Source of the DNA: an uncultured Collinsella sp.
GTDB lineage: Bacteria > Actinomycetota > Coriobacteriia > Coriobacteriales > Coriobacteriaceae
Direction of reading: 5' to 3'
Assembly: GCA_902493835.1 (NCBI GenBank)
Contig: CABURG010000049.1
Location: 1-11,318, forward strand
DNA: 11,318 nt
The notes beneath the pieces are model-generated. The model was not told the origin of the DNA. It searched no databases and saw nothing but the letters and a program-made list of their open reading frames with translations. The position numbers and the translations under genes are program-made. Positions 1 to 8,433 of this stretch are shown piece after piece (within the stretch, counting starts at the first letter, position 1; each line of letters begins with the position of its first letter).

Positions 1-1391
1 CCCGCCTCGAGCGAGCGGGCGTTAAGCGCGTCGGCGCGGCGCTCGCGAATTGCAGCATGAGCATCCTGGCGGGCAGCACGGTCGGCAGAATCTGCCGCTG
101 CCACGCGCACGCGCTCGCCGATAACGCCGGCGTTTTCGGGCGCTGCCGTCAGCGATTCCTCAAAGGTAATGCCCTCGTCGCCAAAGGTGAGCTCCATCGA
201 CTCGCGCGCACCGCGGTCGGGGATGGCAAACACGCAGGCATAGCGCTTGCCCACGACCTCCTGGATGCGCGTCATAAAACGGTTGTCCGAACCTGCGATG
301 GCCGGCTGCTCAATCTTGAGCTCGGCCGTCACCGCACCACCGGCACGGATGAGGCTCACATAGTTCAGGCGCTGCTGAGCACCAAAATCGAGCTGCTGAG
401 CACGTACATACAGGCCATCCAGGCGGTCAATCCCCGCCTCGCCGGCACGGGCCTCGATATCCTCGTAGGCGCGCAGGCAGTCGTCGAACAGCGAACGCGG
501 CTCGGACAAAACCACGAGCGCCTTGCCGCTCACGTGTGCCAGCGGGCTTACGGTCTGGCCGTACATCACCGGCAAAAAGCGGTCGAGCTCGGGCGTGACG
601 ATGCGTGCATCCACCATCTCGAGCAGCGCCGCCAGTTTGCTATCGTCCTGGCTGGCGCGGTAGAGCGCCACATGCATGTTGTGGACCGCCTCGTCGGTGA
701 GCGCCAGCTCGCGGCACGGGAAGATCTCGATACTGTCCTCGTTGCCGATGGTCTGCCCCGTTGAGCTCACCATACGACGAATGCGGTCGATCTCGTCGCC
801 AAAGAACTCAATGCGCACGGGCGCCTTCTCCTGCGCGGGAAACACCTCGACGGTGTCGCCGTGCACACGGAACAGGCCGGGCGCGTCGGCGGCGCCGGCA
901 TTGGTGTAGCCCATGCCCACCAGGCGCTGCGGCACCTCGTCAAAAGGAATCTCCTCGCCCACCGCAAAAGTGGTGGACTCCCAATAGCGACTCTCGACCG
1001 GCGGCACGCAGCGCAGCAACGCGCGAGCTGAGGCAACCATGATGCAGTTGTCCCCGCGCACGATGCGTCCCAGGGCCTCGCAGCGCTGCGCTACCACGGC
1101 GTCGTCGGGCGCCTGCTCGCGCCACGGATAATCCTTGCGCTCAGGGAAACGGCACACATGCGCCAGGCCCACGTAAGCGGCAAGGCTACGAGCGGCGCGA
1201 TCGGCCGCATCCTCGCCACTCACAACGTAGACCGTGGGGCGCGGGCGGCGCGCAAACTGGGCGGCCGCCATAAGCGTGCGACCCGACTGCGACACGGCCA
1301 GCGTCACGTCCTCGCCGGCATCGAGTCCGGCCTCGACGGTCTGCAGCGCCTCGGCAGTGTAGAGCTGCGCGGCTATACGGTGAATGAGCAT
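1..1391 (-). CDS. mfd: Transcription-repair coupling factor Mfd, N-terminal part (runs off the window)
   Basis: The first 463 codons are present and the 3' part lies beyond position 1. Mfd is a DNA translocase that removes RNA polymerase stalled at lesions and recruits UvrA. Residues 25-130 look like the first UvrB-like subdomain, including FPERKDYPW (82-90) and VASARALL (119-126). Residues 160-201 carry the Mfd/UvrB-type stretch GLFRVHGDTVEVFP followed by RIEFFGDEID. A later segment with VTPELDRFLPVMYG and a SEPRSLFDD motif matches the end of the UvrB-like module. UvrB itself is excluded because no Walker A motif appears near the N terminus. The polymerase-interaction and helicase domains expected in a protein of about 1100 residues are outside the window. 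The ATG at 1391 is preceded by GGAGGAA six bases upstream, an excellent ribosome binding site. A terminator-like hairpin lies only 25 nt before the start, so expression may involve readthrough. Confidence 0.93.
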   Translation of the reverse strand, partial: MLIHRIAAQLYTAEALQTVEAGLDAGEDVTLAVSQSGRTLMAAAQFARRPRPTVYVVSGEDAADRAARSLAAYVGLAHVCRFPERKDYPWREQAPDDAVVAQRCEALGRIVRGDNCIMVASARALLRCVPPVESRYWESTTFAVGEEIPFDEVPQRLVGMGYTNAGAADAPGLFRVHGDTVEVFPAQEKAPVRIEFFGDEIDRIRRMVSSTGQTIGNEDSIEIFPCRELALTDEAVHNMHVALYRASQDDSKLAALLEMVDARIVTPELDRFLPVMYGQTVSPLAHVSGKALVVLSEPRSLFDDCLRAYEDIEARAGEAGIDRLDGLYVRAQQLDFGAQQRLNYVSLIRAGGAVTAELKIEQPAIAGSDNRFMTRIQEVVGKRYACVFAIPDRGARESMELTFGDEGITFEESLTAAPENAGVIGERVRVAAADSADRAARQDAHAAIRERRADALNARSLEA

Positions 1392-1416
1392 GCTGTTCCT
1401 CCGGCATCGCAACGCC

Positions 1417-1444
1417 AAAAGCCCGCCGGGGCAAGCTCGGCGGG
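1417..1444 (-). terminator. Terminator-like hairpin between nth and mfd
   Basis: Read on the minus strand, positions 1444-1436 and 1430-1422 form a 9-bp GC-rich stem (CCCGCCG/CGGCGGG plus a G-U and a G-C pair) with a 5-nt loop, followed directly by CTTTTGG. The T tract is only four bases, so termination may be partial. It lies downstream of the nth stop codon and leaves only 25 nt before the mfd ATG, which contains the mfd ribosome binding site but no room for a promoter. It could be a leaky terminator or an attenuator. Confidence 0.6.
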
Positions 1445-1548
1445 TCGTACGTCAAATACATTGTCTGTCATGGTAGCGCATGAAGAGGACTCCGGCTCAA
1501 GGGCAAACCCAGCCCCGCAAAAAACGCCAGACGAAGATGCGTTCCGCC

Positions 1549-2214
1549 CTACCCCGCTATGCGCACGCTGGGGCACAAATCTGCCAGCGGACACTCGTCA
1601 CACTTGGGTTTGCGGGCGTCGCAGATCTCGCGACCGAAGGTGATCCACTGATGGTTGACCGACTCCCAATACTCGCGCGGCAAAATCTTGAGCAGATCCT
1701 GCTCGGTCTTCAGCGGCTCCTTGGCATGCGTCTTGGGACTCAGCATCAGGCGGTGCGCAATGCGGTTGACGTGCGTGTCCACCGCAATGCCCTCCACGAT
1801 GCCATACCCCACGTTGAGCACGATGTTCGCCGTCTTGCGTCCCACGCCCGGCAGCTTCACGAGTTCCTTCATGTCGGCCGGCACCTCGCCGCCATAGTCG
1901 GCGACGATCATCTGCGCGGCCTCGACGGCATGTTTGGCTTTGCTCTTGTAGAAGCCGAGTGACTTGATGGTGTCTGCCACGTCAGCCACGCTCGCCCCGG
2001 CCATGGCCTCGGGCGTGGGCCACTGGGCGAACAGCCGCGGCGTCACCTTGTTGACCTGCGCATCGGTCGTTTGCGCCGAGAGCAGCACCGCGATCAGCAG
2101 GCGGAAGGGATTCTCGTGGTCCAAAAAGCACTCGACCGGGCCATAGCGACGGTTGAGGCGCTCACACACCTCAACGGCGCGCTCGCGTTTGGCGGCATTG
2201 GTCTCGCGTGGCAT
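1549..2214 (-). CDS. nth: Endonuclease III (DNA glycosylase/AP lyase)
   Basis: A 221-residue protein of normal length for Nth, which removes oxidised pyrimidines and cleaves the abasic site in base excision repair. The helix-hairpin-helix LPGVGRKTAN (121-130) carries the catalytic lysine K127, and VDTHVNRIAHRL has the catalytic aspartate D146. The C terminus has a complete [4Fe-4S] loop, C198-x6-C205-x2-C208-x5-C214. The substrate-side motif LLSAQTTDAQVN (44-55) is also intact. The ATG at 2214 is preferred over an in-frame GTG at 2238 because AAGGAG lies five bases before it and the GTG has no binding site. The gene starts 63 nt after the ABC transporter stop with no clear terminator between, so the two may be co-transcribed. 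Confidence 0.96.
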   Translation of the reverse strand: MPRETNAAKRERAVEVCERLNRRYGPVECFLDHENPFRLLIAVLLSAQTTDAQVNKVTPRLFAQWPTPEAMAGASVADVADTIKSLGFYKSKAKHAVEAAQMIVADYGGEVPADMKELVKLPGVGRKTANIVLNVGYGIVEGIAVDTHVNRIAHRLMLSPKTHAKEPLKTEQDLLKILPREYWESVNHQWITFGREICDARKPKCDECPLADLCPSVRIAG

Positions 2215-2233
2215 AACGACTCCTTGGCTCAAC

Positions 2234-2264
2234 GGCACAATAAACTTATGGGCACAATTGTCCC
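2234..2264. repeat. Palindrome ACAATTGT and repeated ATTGTGCC in the nth leader
   Basis: The 63-nt gap between the ABC transporter and nth contains GGGCACAATTGTCCC (2250-2264), with an 8-bp perfect palindromic core ACAATTGT. The octamer GGCACAAT occurs at 2234-2241 and again at 2251-2258 in the same orientation, 17 bp apart. This could be a protein binding site or a degenerate intergenic repeat. No regulator in the window is obviously linked to it. Confidence 0.35.
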
Positions 2265-2277
2265 ACGTCCGAGACGC

Positions 2278-4080
<1,803 letters not shown>

Positions 4081-4156
4081 GGGCTTCCTTTCGCGTCTGA
4101 TAGGGCGAAACGCCATTGTTGCACATTGGAGCACGCTTCAGACAAGTGCGATACGA

Positions 4157-4196
4157 AAAGCGGTGGGGCACCCGCGTTTGTGCCGATGCCCCACCG
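4157..4196 (-). terminator. Intrinsic terminator of rmuC
   Basis: On the minus strand CGGTGGGGCA (4196-4187) pairs perfectly with TGCCCCACCG (4170-4161), a 10-bp stem with a 16-nt loop, followed by CTTTTCG. It begins 12 nt after the rmuC stop codon. The loop is long and the T tract short (four), so it may be a moderate terminator. Confidence 0.7.
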
Positions 4197-4207
4197 TCTT
4201 GTTGCAA

Positions 4208-5563
4208 TTAGTCCTCGTCTTCTTGGTCTGTGGGAAGGCCCGCGGGCGTGAGTCCCAAGATCTCATCGGCTTGGTCGGCGTCTTCCAGCGCGTCGATGTC
4301 CTTGAGCTTGCGCTCCATAACGTTGGTGCGCGTGGTGATGATGCCCTCGACCGTTTTGCCCGCGGTCTCGATTTGCTGCTGGGCGCGGCGCAGCGCCTTT
4401 TGATAGCGCGGCAGCTCGGCCTTGACAGCGGAGAGCACGCGCAGTACATCGTCGGTGCGTTTTTGCAGCTTAAACGTTTGGTAACTCATCTGTAGGCTGT
4501 TGAGAATGGCCGCCATGGTGCTAGGGCCGGCAACGTTGACGTGATAGTCGCGGCCCAGGGTCTCGATAAGCCCGGGGCGGCTGACGACCTCGGCGTACAG
4601 TCCTTCAAACGGCACGAACATGATGCCAAAGTTGGTCGTTGCCGGCACACTCAGGTACTTTTCGCAGATGTCCTTGGCCTCGCGCTTGACCATGGTGTCG
4701 AGCGTCTTGCGCGCAGCCGCCACGGTCTCAGCATCGCCCGACTCCTGCGCGTCGAGCAAGTGCTCGTACGCGTCGCCCGGAAACTTGGAGTCAATCGGCA
4801 GCAGCACGGGGTCGCCCTCGTCCACCGGCAGCTTGACGGCAAACTCAACGCGCTCCGAGGCGCCGGGCTTGGTGGCGACGTTTTCCAGATACTGGTCGGG
4901 TGTAAGGATGTCCGCCAGAATTGCACCCAGCTGTACCTCGCCCAAAATGCCACGCGCCTTCACGTTGCCCAGCACGCGCTTAAGGTCGCCCACGCCGGTG
5001 GCGATGGACTGCATGTCGCCCAGGCCCTTGTACACGGCCTCGAGCTGGTCGCTCACCTGCTTAAACGATGCCGACAGGCGGTCGTTGAGCGTGCGGGAGA
5101 GCTTCTCGTCCACCGTCGCACGCATTTGATCGAGCTGCACGTTGTTGTCCTTGCGGATGGCGCCCAGCTGAGCATCGACCGTCTCGCGCACCTTGTCCAG
5201 GCGATGCTCGATGCCCTCGCGGTTGGCGCCGAGCTGTTGGGCCGTCTCGCGGCGCAGGTCATCCATCCGGTCACCAGCTTGCGAGAACTCGCGTGCGATG
5301 GTCAGGTAACGTTGCTGCTCCACGGCCGCATCGGTCGTCTGCTGCTGCGCGATGGCATTGGCCGTGCGGCGGGTTTCGGCCAGCGCGACGTTCAGGGCAT
5401 CGAGCGCGTTGTTGGCCTGCTCGAGTGCTGTCAGCGTTTCCGCGCTACTGTCGCCACGCTCCCGCAACTCGGCACGCAGGCTCTTGAGCTGGAGGGCGCA
5501 AGCCACAGCAACCCCCACCGCCACCAAGGCGATCGCAACAAGCACGATATCAATAGCAGACAT
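4208..5563 (-). CDS. rmuC: DNA recombination protein RmuC
   Basis: A 451-residue RmuC-family protein. RmuC limits recombination at inverted repeats in E. coli and has a nuclease-like fold; its exact reaction is not well defined. The N terminus has one membrane anchor (about residues 4-25, IDIVLVAIALVAVGVAVACAL), followed by a long polar, probably coiled-coil stretch to about residue 190. The RmuC core follows with RGILGEVQLG (204-213) and the hallmark LPIDSKFP (255-262). A later conserved part has NFGIMFVPFEGLYAE and AGPSTMAAILNSLQM. The tail is acidic (DQEDED). The ATG at 5563 is chosen because GCGGAG lies just upstream, though the three-base spacing is short; ATGs at 5593 and 5596 have no binding site. 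It starts 51 nt after the stop of the accessory pair with no visible terminator between, so readthrough from that pair is possible. Confidence 0.93.
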   Translation of the reverse strand: MSAIDIVLVAIALVAVGVAVACALQLKSLRAELRERGDSSAETLTALEQANNALDALNVALAETRRTANAIAQQQTTDAAVEQQRYLTIAREFSQAGDRMDDLRRETAQQLGANREGIEHRLDKVRETVDAQLGAIRKDNNVQLDQMRATVDEKLSRTLNDRLSASFKQVSDQLEAVYKGLGDMQSIATGVGDLKRVLGNVKARGILGEVQLGAILADILTPDQYLENVATKPGASERVEFAVKLPVDEGDPVLLPIDSKFPGDAYEHLLDAQESGDAETVAAARKTLDTMVKREAKDICEKYLSVPATTNFGIMFVPFEGLYAEVVSRPGLIETLGRDYHVNVAGPSTMAAILNSLQMSYQTFKLQKRTDDVLRVLSAVKAELPRYQKALRRAQQQIETAGKTVEGIITTRTNVMERKLKDIDALEDADQADEILGLTPAGLPTDQEDED

Positions 5564-5614
5564 AGTCTCCGCCCAACAAACCCAATCGATCATCAATCAA
5601 AACCGCGATCAATC

Positions 5615-6178
5615 TTACCCCGTCATACGCACCGGGCGCCCGGCCCCTTCTTGGGTGCCCCTCTCCTCCGCATATTCCATAATGTGGCGCGCCGTCTCCC
5701 TGCTCACCTTTGAGTCATCGCCGGCTAAGTATGCATACACGTTTCCCTTATTCAGATTCAAATCGCGGCAGAGACCGTAGCGCGTTACCCCCGATTCCTC
5801 TAGCGCTCCCAACGTTCTTTTTCGCATTAGAGCGTTGATCCTTCTGTCCGCCACTGGCTTTTCCTTCACCGCTCTATACGCACACCAAACGTTGGCATAA
5901 CGATTAGGGAGCTCACTTTTGGCGCATAGAGACGCTATGCTACCCGCTTGACCGTACAAGGATAAAACGTCTCGGTAATCCCGTTCCATCCACGAGCCCT
6001 CGGATAAGCCCAGAACGTATTCGGCTTTTCCTTGCGCCAAAGCGAGCAAAAACAGAGGCTCCGCCACGCGCGGCGCATCCGTCGTCGCCTGCTCAACCAA
6101 TTTTCTAAAACTCAGCGACTGCTGTCCGGATAGCTCTCGGCAATAGCCTTTTAAGAATCCCTCAAAGGTCAGATTCAA
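5615..6178 (-). CDS. Helix-turn-helix-like partner protein, probable antitoxin or regulator
   Basis: A 187-residue protein read from a TTG at 6178. This start shares bases with the TGA stop of the upstream gene (TTGA overlap) and has AAAAAGGAAG about seven bases before it, so translational coupling is likely. An upstream extension of the frame to 6298 would overlap the neighbour heavily and is not used. Residues about 118-170 look like a helix-turn-helix region, with YGLCRDLNLNKGNVYAYLAGD and a following helix SRETARHIMEYAEE. The N-terminal half is helical and not recognised. Paired with a nucleotidyltransferase-like gene, it is probably the antitoxin or autoregulator of the unit; this is inference. 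Base composition is clearly less GC-rich than the neighbours, except for the last dozen or so codons, which include a 12-bp CCGGGCGCCCGG palindrome (5632-5643). Confidence 0.7.
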   Translation of the reverse strand: MNLTFEGFLKGYCRELSGQQSLSFRKLVEQATTDAPRVAEPLFLLALAQGKAEYVLGLSEGSWMERDYRDVLSLYGQAGSIASLCAKSELPNRYANVWCAYRAVKEKPVADRRINALMRKRTLGALEESGVTRYGLCRDLNLNKGNVYAYLAGDDSKVSRETARHIMEYAEERGTQEGAGRPVRMTG

Positions 6179-6705
6179 CCGAGCACTTCCTTTTTGTATT
6201 GCCTGTATGCACAGACCATCTCTTGATAGCTTCGCTCCGAAGGCGACGACGCCAGCGCCTCGCCCTCGTCGAATATAAGCCGGTCGAGCAGCCCCCAATC
6301 AAGTCGGTCGACGAATGCCTGACTATGAAGATCGATGATGTCGTTCGGACGGTAGGCATAGAGCTTCATTACCGCCAGGTCCTCCAAGGATGGCGTAAAG
6401 TACCTGATAAAACGCGCCCCAATATCCAGGGGAATCAAACGATCTTCGTAATTGAACGGCATCTGATTACAATATGCCACCGCCATACCATTCACCTCGG
6501 GGTATCGAGCTATGATCTCGCGGAGGCACCTATCTGCCTCAAACACATCAATGTCATGTGTAACCGAACGATTCGTCACATCGTTTGGCATGAAGGCGCT
6601 TCCTCCCACCAATACAACGCTCGGCCTGTCGTCTCTTGGACCTATTTCCAGCTCTGCCTCTTCGTCAATGCCCAACAGAGTCTGCTCTAAATCCTGCTTA
6701 TACAT
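6175..6705 (-). CDS. AbiEii/DUF6036-like nucleotidyltransferase, candidate toxin
   Basis: A 176-residue protein with the hallmarks of a minimal nucleotidyltransferase: GGS at 34-36 and an Asp-x-Asp pair in THDIDVF (D51, D53). The later motif DLAVMKLYAYRPNDIIDL (109-126) resembles the DL..K..A..R..D..D block of AbiEii-type enzymes, with K114, D122 and D125. Related proteins in AbiE and MenAT systems are toxins that modify tRNA or nucleotides, so a toxin or phage-defence role is plausible but inferred. The ATG at 6705 has AGGA six bases upstream. An AT-rich inverted repeat sits immediately before it. The stop overlaps the TTG start of the helix-turn-helix-like gene. Lower GC than the flanks suggests horizontal acquisition. 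The order, enzyme first, is opposite to that usual in AbiE. Confidence 0.75.
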   Translation of the reverse strand: MYKQDLEQTLLGIDEEAELEIGPRDDRPSVVLVGGSAFMPNDVTNRSVTHDIDVFEADRCLREIIARYPEVNGMAVAYCNQMPFNYEDRLIPLDIGARFIRYFTPSLEDLAVMKLYAYRPNDIIDLHSQAFVDRLDWGLLDRLIFDEGEALASSPSERSYQEMVCAYRQYKKEVLG

Positions 6706-6717
6706 ATCAAATCCTAT

Positions 6718-6738
6718 TATTATTCATCTTCAATAATA
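6718..6738. promoter_or_regulatory. AT-rich inverted repeat upstream of the nucleotidyltransferase gene
   Basis: TATTATT (6718-6724) and AATAATA (6732-6738) are perfect 7-bp arms around a 7-nt spacer, 13 to 33 nt before the ATG at 6705. Such AT-rich DNA is rare in this window. It could be an operator for the partner protein, part of a -10 region (TATTAT/TAGTAT on the minus strand), or a weak hairpin in the mRNA leader. I could not identify a convincing -35 element. Confidence 0.4.
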
Positions 6739-6766
6739 CTATTCAGTCGCACGATAGGGCCCGTAA

Positions 6767-6804
6767 GATGCAAGGATTCCACTCGTGGCGATAATCCTTG
6801 CATC
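6767..6804. repeat. 12-bp perfect hairpin between convergent features of the accessory pair and upstream gene
   Basis: GATGCAAGGATT (6767-6778) pairs perfectly with AATCCTTGCATC (6793-6804); the 14-nt interior contains a further CCAC-TC-GTGG mini-hairpin. It lies 24 nt after the stop of the small membrane protein gene on the minus strand. It could terminate that transcript, but neither strand shows a T tract after it, so a DNA-level role or a boundary mark of the acquired pair is also possible. Confidence 0.5.
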
Positions 6805-6828
6805 CAAGAAGACCAATGGCGGCAAACG

Positions 6829-7251
6829 TCAGCCTTCCCAACCGACCTGGATGGTTGTTATGACATCGCCTAGGCGCTGGCCGAGGGCTGACAGATGTTG
6901 GAGCACCTCGTTGGGCGATGCGCCGTTGAGGATGCACGTGAGGGCATACGACGCCAGAAAGATGGCCGCAAGCCCTAACGGGATGAGTACGATCATCGCC
7001 AATGTGCGCAAGCGCTGGCCCACACGGCGACGACGCGCACGACGCTTGTCGAACGCAAGCTCCTGCGCATATGAATCTTGCTGTACGGAATAGGCCTCTG
7101 GTGCCGATTCGCCCGCAGGCGAAACCGCAGGCGTGGCATTTTGCGCAGGGGGCTGGGCTGCCGCCCCTCGCATTTGCATCTCCATGAGTCGTTGCTGCTG
7201 ACGCAGCATGCGCTCAGCTTGTTGCTGCGGAGTCTCAAGAAACAGATCCAT
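6829..7251 (-). CDS. Small single-pass membrane protein of unknown function
   Basis: A 140-residue protein that I do not recognise. The N-terminal 30 residues are Gln/Met/Arg-rich (QQQAERMLRQQQRLMEMQ) and probably helical. A Pro/Ala-rich linker follows (about 31-50), then a very basic patch DKRRARRRRVGQR (68-80), then one membrane segment (about 84-108, LAMIVLIPLGLAAIFLASYALTCIL) and a C-terminal helix of about 30 residues. The basic patch before the segment predicts an N-terminus-in orientation. The ATG at 7251 is chosen because GGAGG lies five bases before it; the open frame continues upstream to a TTG at 7359, but no ribosome binding site exists there. The gene is flanked by its own terminator-bearing upstream neighbour and a 12-bp hairpin downstream, so it is probably a single-gene unit. 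Confidence 0.7.
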   Translation of the reverse strand: MDLFLETPQQQAERMLRQQQRLMEMQMRGAAAQPPAQNATPAVSPAGESAPEAYSVQQDSYAQELAFDKRRARRRRVGQRLRTLAMIVLIPLGLAAIFLASYALTCILNGASPNEVLQHLSALGQRLGDVITTIQVGWEG

Positions 7252-7505
7252 GCTGGCCTCCAAAAATCGGAGCATTCGACGCTTACGCTCAGCATCCCGC
7301 ACCGCCATGACCGCGACAACGCAATCGCCGGCAATAGCCACAAAGTTTCTTTTGCTCAAAAGCTGTCGAAAAGCTCAACAACTCCCCTACCAGCACTTTC
7401 TCTGAGCTTTTTTCGCCAGCAATCTTTTGGCCTTCCACCCTTACGCCAACTGACCAAAATCTAACCAAAAGCTTGACGAAAATTGTGAAGACAGGGACCC
7501 CACAC
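7252..7505 (-). other. Leader of the small membrane protein gene, no further gene seen
   Basis: About 250 bp without a supported gene. The DNA is less GC-rich than the flanks and has an inverted repeat AAAAGCTCA (7369-7377) / TGAGCTTTT (7403-7411), plus short AAAAGCT and ACCAAAA repeats. The inverted repeat could form a 9-bp hairpin with a 25-nt loop in the leader. I found no convincing -35/-10 pair. Part of 7252-7359 is open in frame with the downstream gene but has no start signal. Confidence 0.4.
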
Positions 7506-7533
7506 AAAAAGTGCCGCCCAATAGGGGCGGCAC
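7506..7533 (-). terminator. Intrinsic terminator of element copy A
   Basis: On the minus strand GTGCCGCCC (7533-7525) pairs with GGGCGGCAC (7519-7511) around a 5-nt loop and is followed by TTTTTGTG. It closes the transcript of the membrane protein gene that ends at 7686 and is the 3' module of a repeated element. Confidence 0.9.
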
Positions 7534-7667
7534 ACAAACTTCTTATCAGCTTTTCTGTAGCGAGCACGCGACGACTCAACGCCGGAGCGCAGGGCAGGGA
7601 AACCTTTGCCTCGTGCGACCCTGCGAAGCCGTGAGCGAGAGGGAAAGGTTTCCCCGCTCTGCGCTCC
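7506..7667 (-). ncRNA. Candidate structured 3' element, copy A (long hairpin, linker, terminator)
   Basis: Read on the minus strand the element starts 18 nt after the stop of the membrane protein gene. Arms 7644-7667 and 7584-7607 form a 24-bp stem with 22 Watson-Crick pairs; one further pair can be a wobble. After a single mismatch comes a short CCTC/GAGG upper stem (7609-7612 with 7639-7642) and an apical loop. Loop region 7615-7639 is identical, 25 of 25, to copy B. A linker (7543-7575), identical over 33 of 33 nt to copy B, joins the hairpin to the terminator. The stem sequence itself is unrelated to that of copy B. It may be a structured RNA, a 3'-end stabiliser, or a REP-like mobile DNA repeat. 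Strand is assigned from the terminator's T tract. Confidence 0.6.
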
Positions 7668-7685
7668 GTGGTCGGTGAGGACAGA

Positions 7686-8318
7686 CTACATGCCCGCGAG
7701 ACCGCGGGCGGCGGTGGCGCACATAAACGCCAAGGCTAAAATCACGAGCGAGCCCGCAATGTCTGCCAGCACGCCCATTGCACGACGCTCAAACAGCCAG
7801 CTCTCAAAGTGCGGGGCAACGTTGCGCCAAACACGCCACAGCAAGATGCCCATACCGATGACGCCCGGGATATTGAGCAGTAGGATCTCGGAGCACAAAA
7901 GACCGATCAGGTTGCCGGCGGCAAAACCAGCGTCGCCCTCGCAGTATTTGCGATAAATCATGTACAACATGTACGCCACAAACGGCTGCAGGCACGCAGA
8001 GATAAACGTAACCACCATCGAGGGGTCCTGAGAAAAGACATCGGTGAGTTTATCGACACTCGTGGCATCTTTCGAAGCCAAGAACAAGCCAATGACCACC
8101 ACGGGCACCACGCCCAAGATAACCTCGACCAGAGTAAACAACTTAGCAGTCAGATCCTCGCTAGCCGTATTGAGGTGAGGCGCCCACTCAGGATGAGCAT
8201 GCGCGCCGACCTTCTTGTCCTTCTCGGCACGATCGGCCTTTTTACCCTCGGCAACCCGACGACCAGGATCCTTGCGAGTTCCCGCCGCAGCAACCCGAGC
8301 CCGAGACTTCTTACCCAT
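7686..8318 (-). CDS. Multi-pass membrane protein of unknown function
   Basis: A 210-residue protein that I do not recognise. The first 45 residues are strongly basic and polar (MGKKSRARVAAAGTRKD onward) and lack a signal peptide. Membrane segments are predicted by eye at about 60-81 (LFTLVEVILGVVPVVVIGLFL), 101-123, 134-162 (perhaps one long or two short segments) and 185-206. A short Cys-containing loop, YRKYCEGDAG, lies near residues 122-131. The ATG at 8318 has GAGG eight bases upstream; a GTG at 8327 is an alternative with no better signal. The gene is bracketed by two direct copies of the hairpin-linker-terminator element and so has terminators on both sides, which makes it a single-gene transcription unit. 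TACACT, about 38 nt before the ATG, could be a -10 hexamer, but no good -35 was seen. Confidence 0.75.
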   Translation of the reverse strand: MGKKSRARVAAAGTRKDPGRRVAEGKKADRAEKDKKVGAHAHPEWAPHLNTASEDLTAKLFTLVEVILGVVPVVVIGLFLASKDATSVDKLTDVFSQDPSMVVTFISACLQPFVAYMLYMIYRKYCEGDAGFAAGNLIGLLCSEILLLNIPGVIGMGILLWRVWRNVAPHFESWLFERRAMGVLADIAGSLVILALAFMCATAARGLAGM

Positions 8319-8403
8319 AACCAACACCTCACAAGAGGAAACGAATAGCCAACGCTACCCAGTGTACCCTCTAAGCAACGTCACCGCCCCAACCGGCCCC
8401 CAC

Positions 8404-8433
8404 AAAAACGTGCCGCCCCATAAGGGGCGGCAC
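8404..8433 (-). terminator. Intrinsic terminator of element copy B (rubrerythrin unit)
   Basis: On the minus strand GTGCCGCCCC (8433-8424) pairs perfectly with GGGGCGGCAC (8419-8410) around a 4-nt loop, followed by GTTTTTGTG. It ends the rubrerythrin transcript and is nearly identical to the terminator of copy A. Confidence 0.92.

Noticed and set aside
57..764. 235-codon plus-strand open frame at the left end
   Set aside because: Antisense shadow of mfd, whose motifs on the minus strand are clear.
1373..1594. Possible leader peptide overlapping the mfd start
   Set aside because: Open frame exists on the minus strand but there is no binding site before its ATGs, and it overlaps the nth 3' end and the hairpin.
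4541..5713. 390-codon plus-strand open frame opposite rmuC
   Set aside because: A codon-bias shadow of rmuC in GC-rich DNA; no recognisable domain or ribosome binding site.
7252..7359. N-terminal extension of the small membrane protein to a TTG at 7359
   Set aside because: No ribosome binding site at that TTG, while the ATG at 7251 has GGAGG at ideal spacing.
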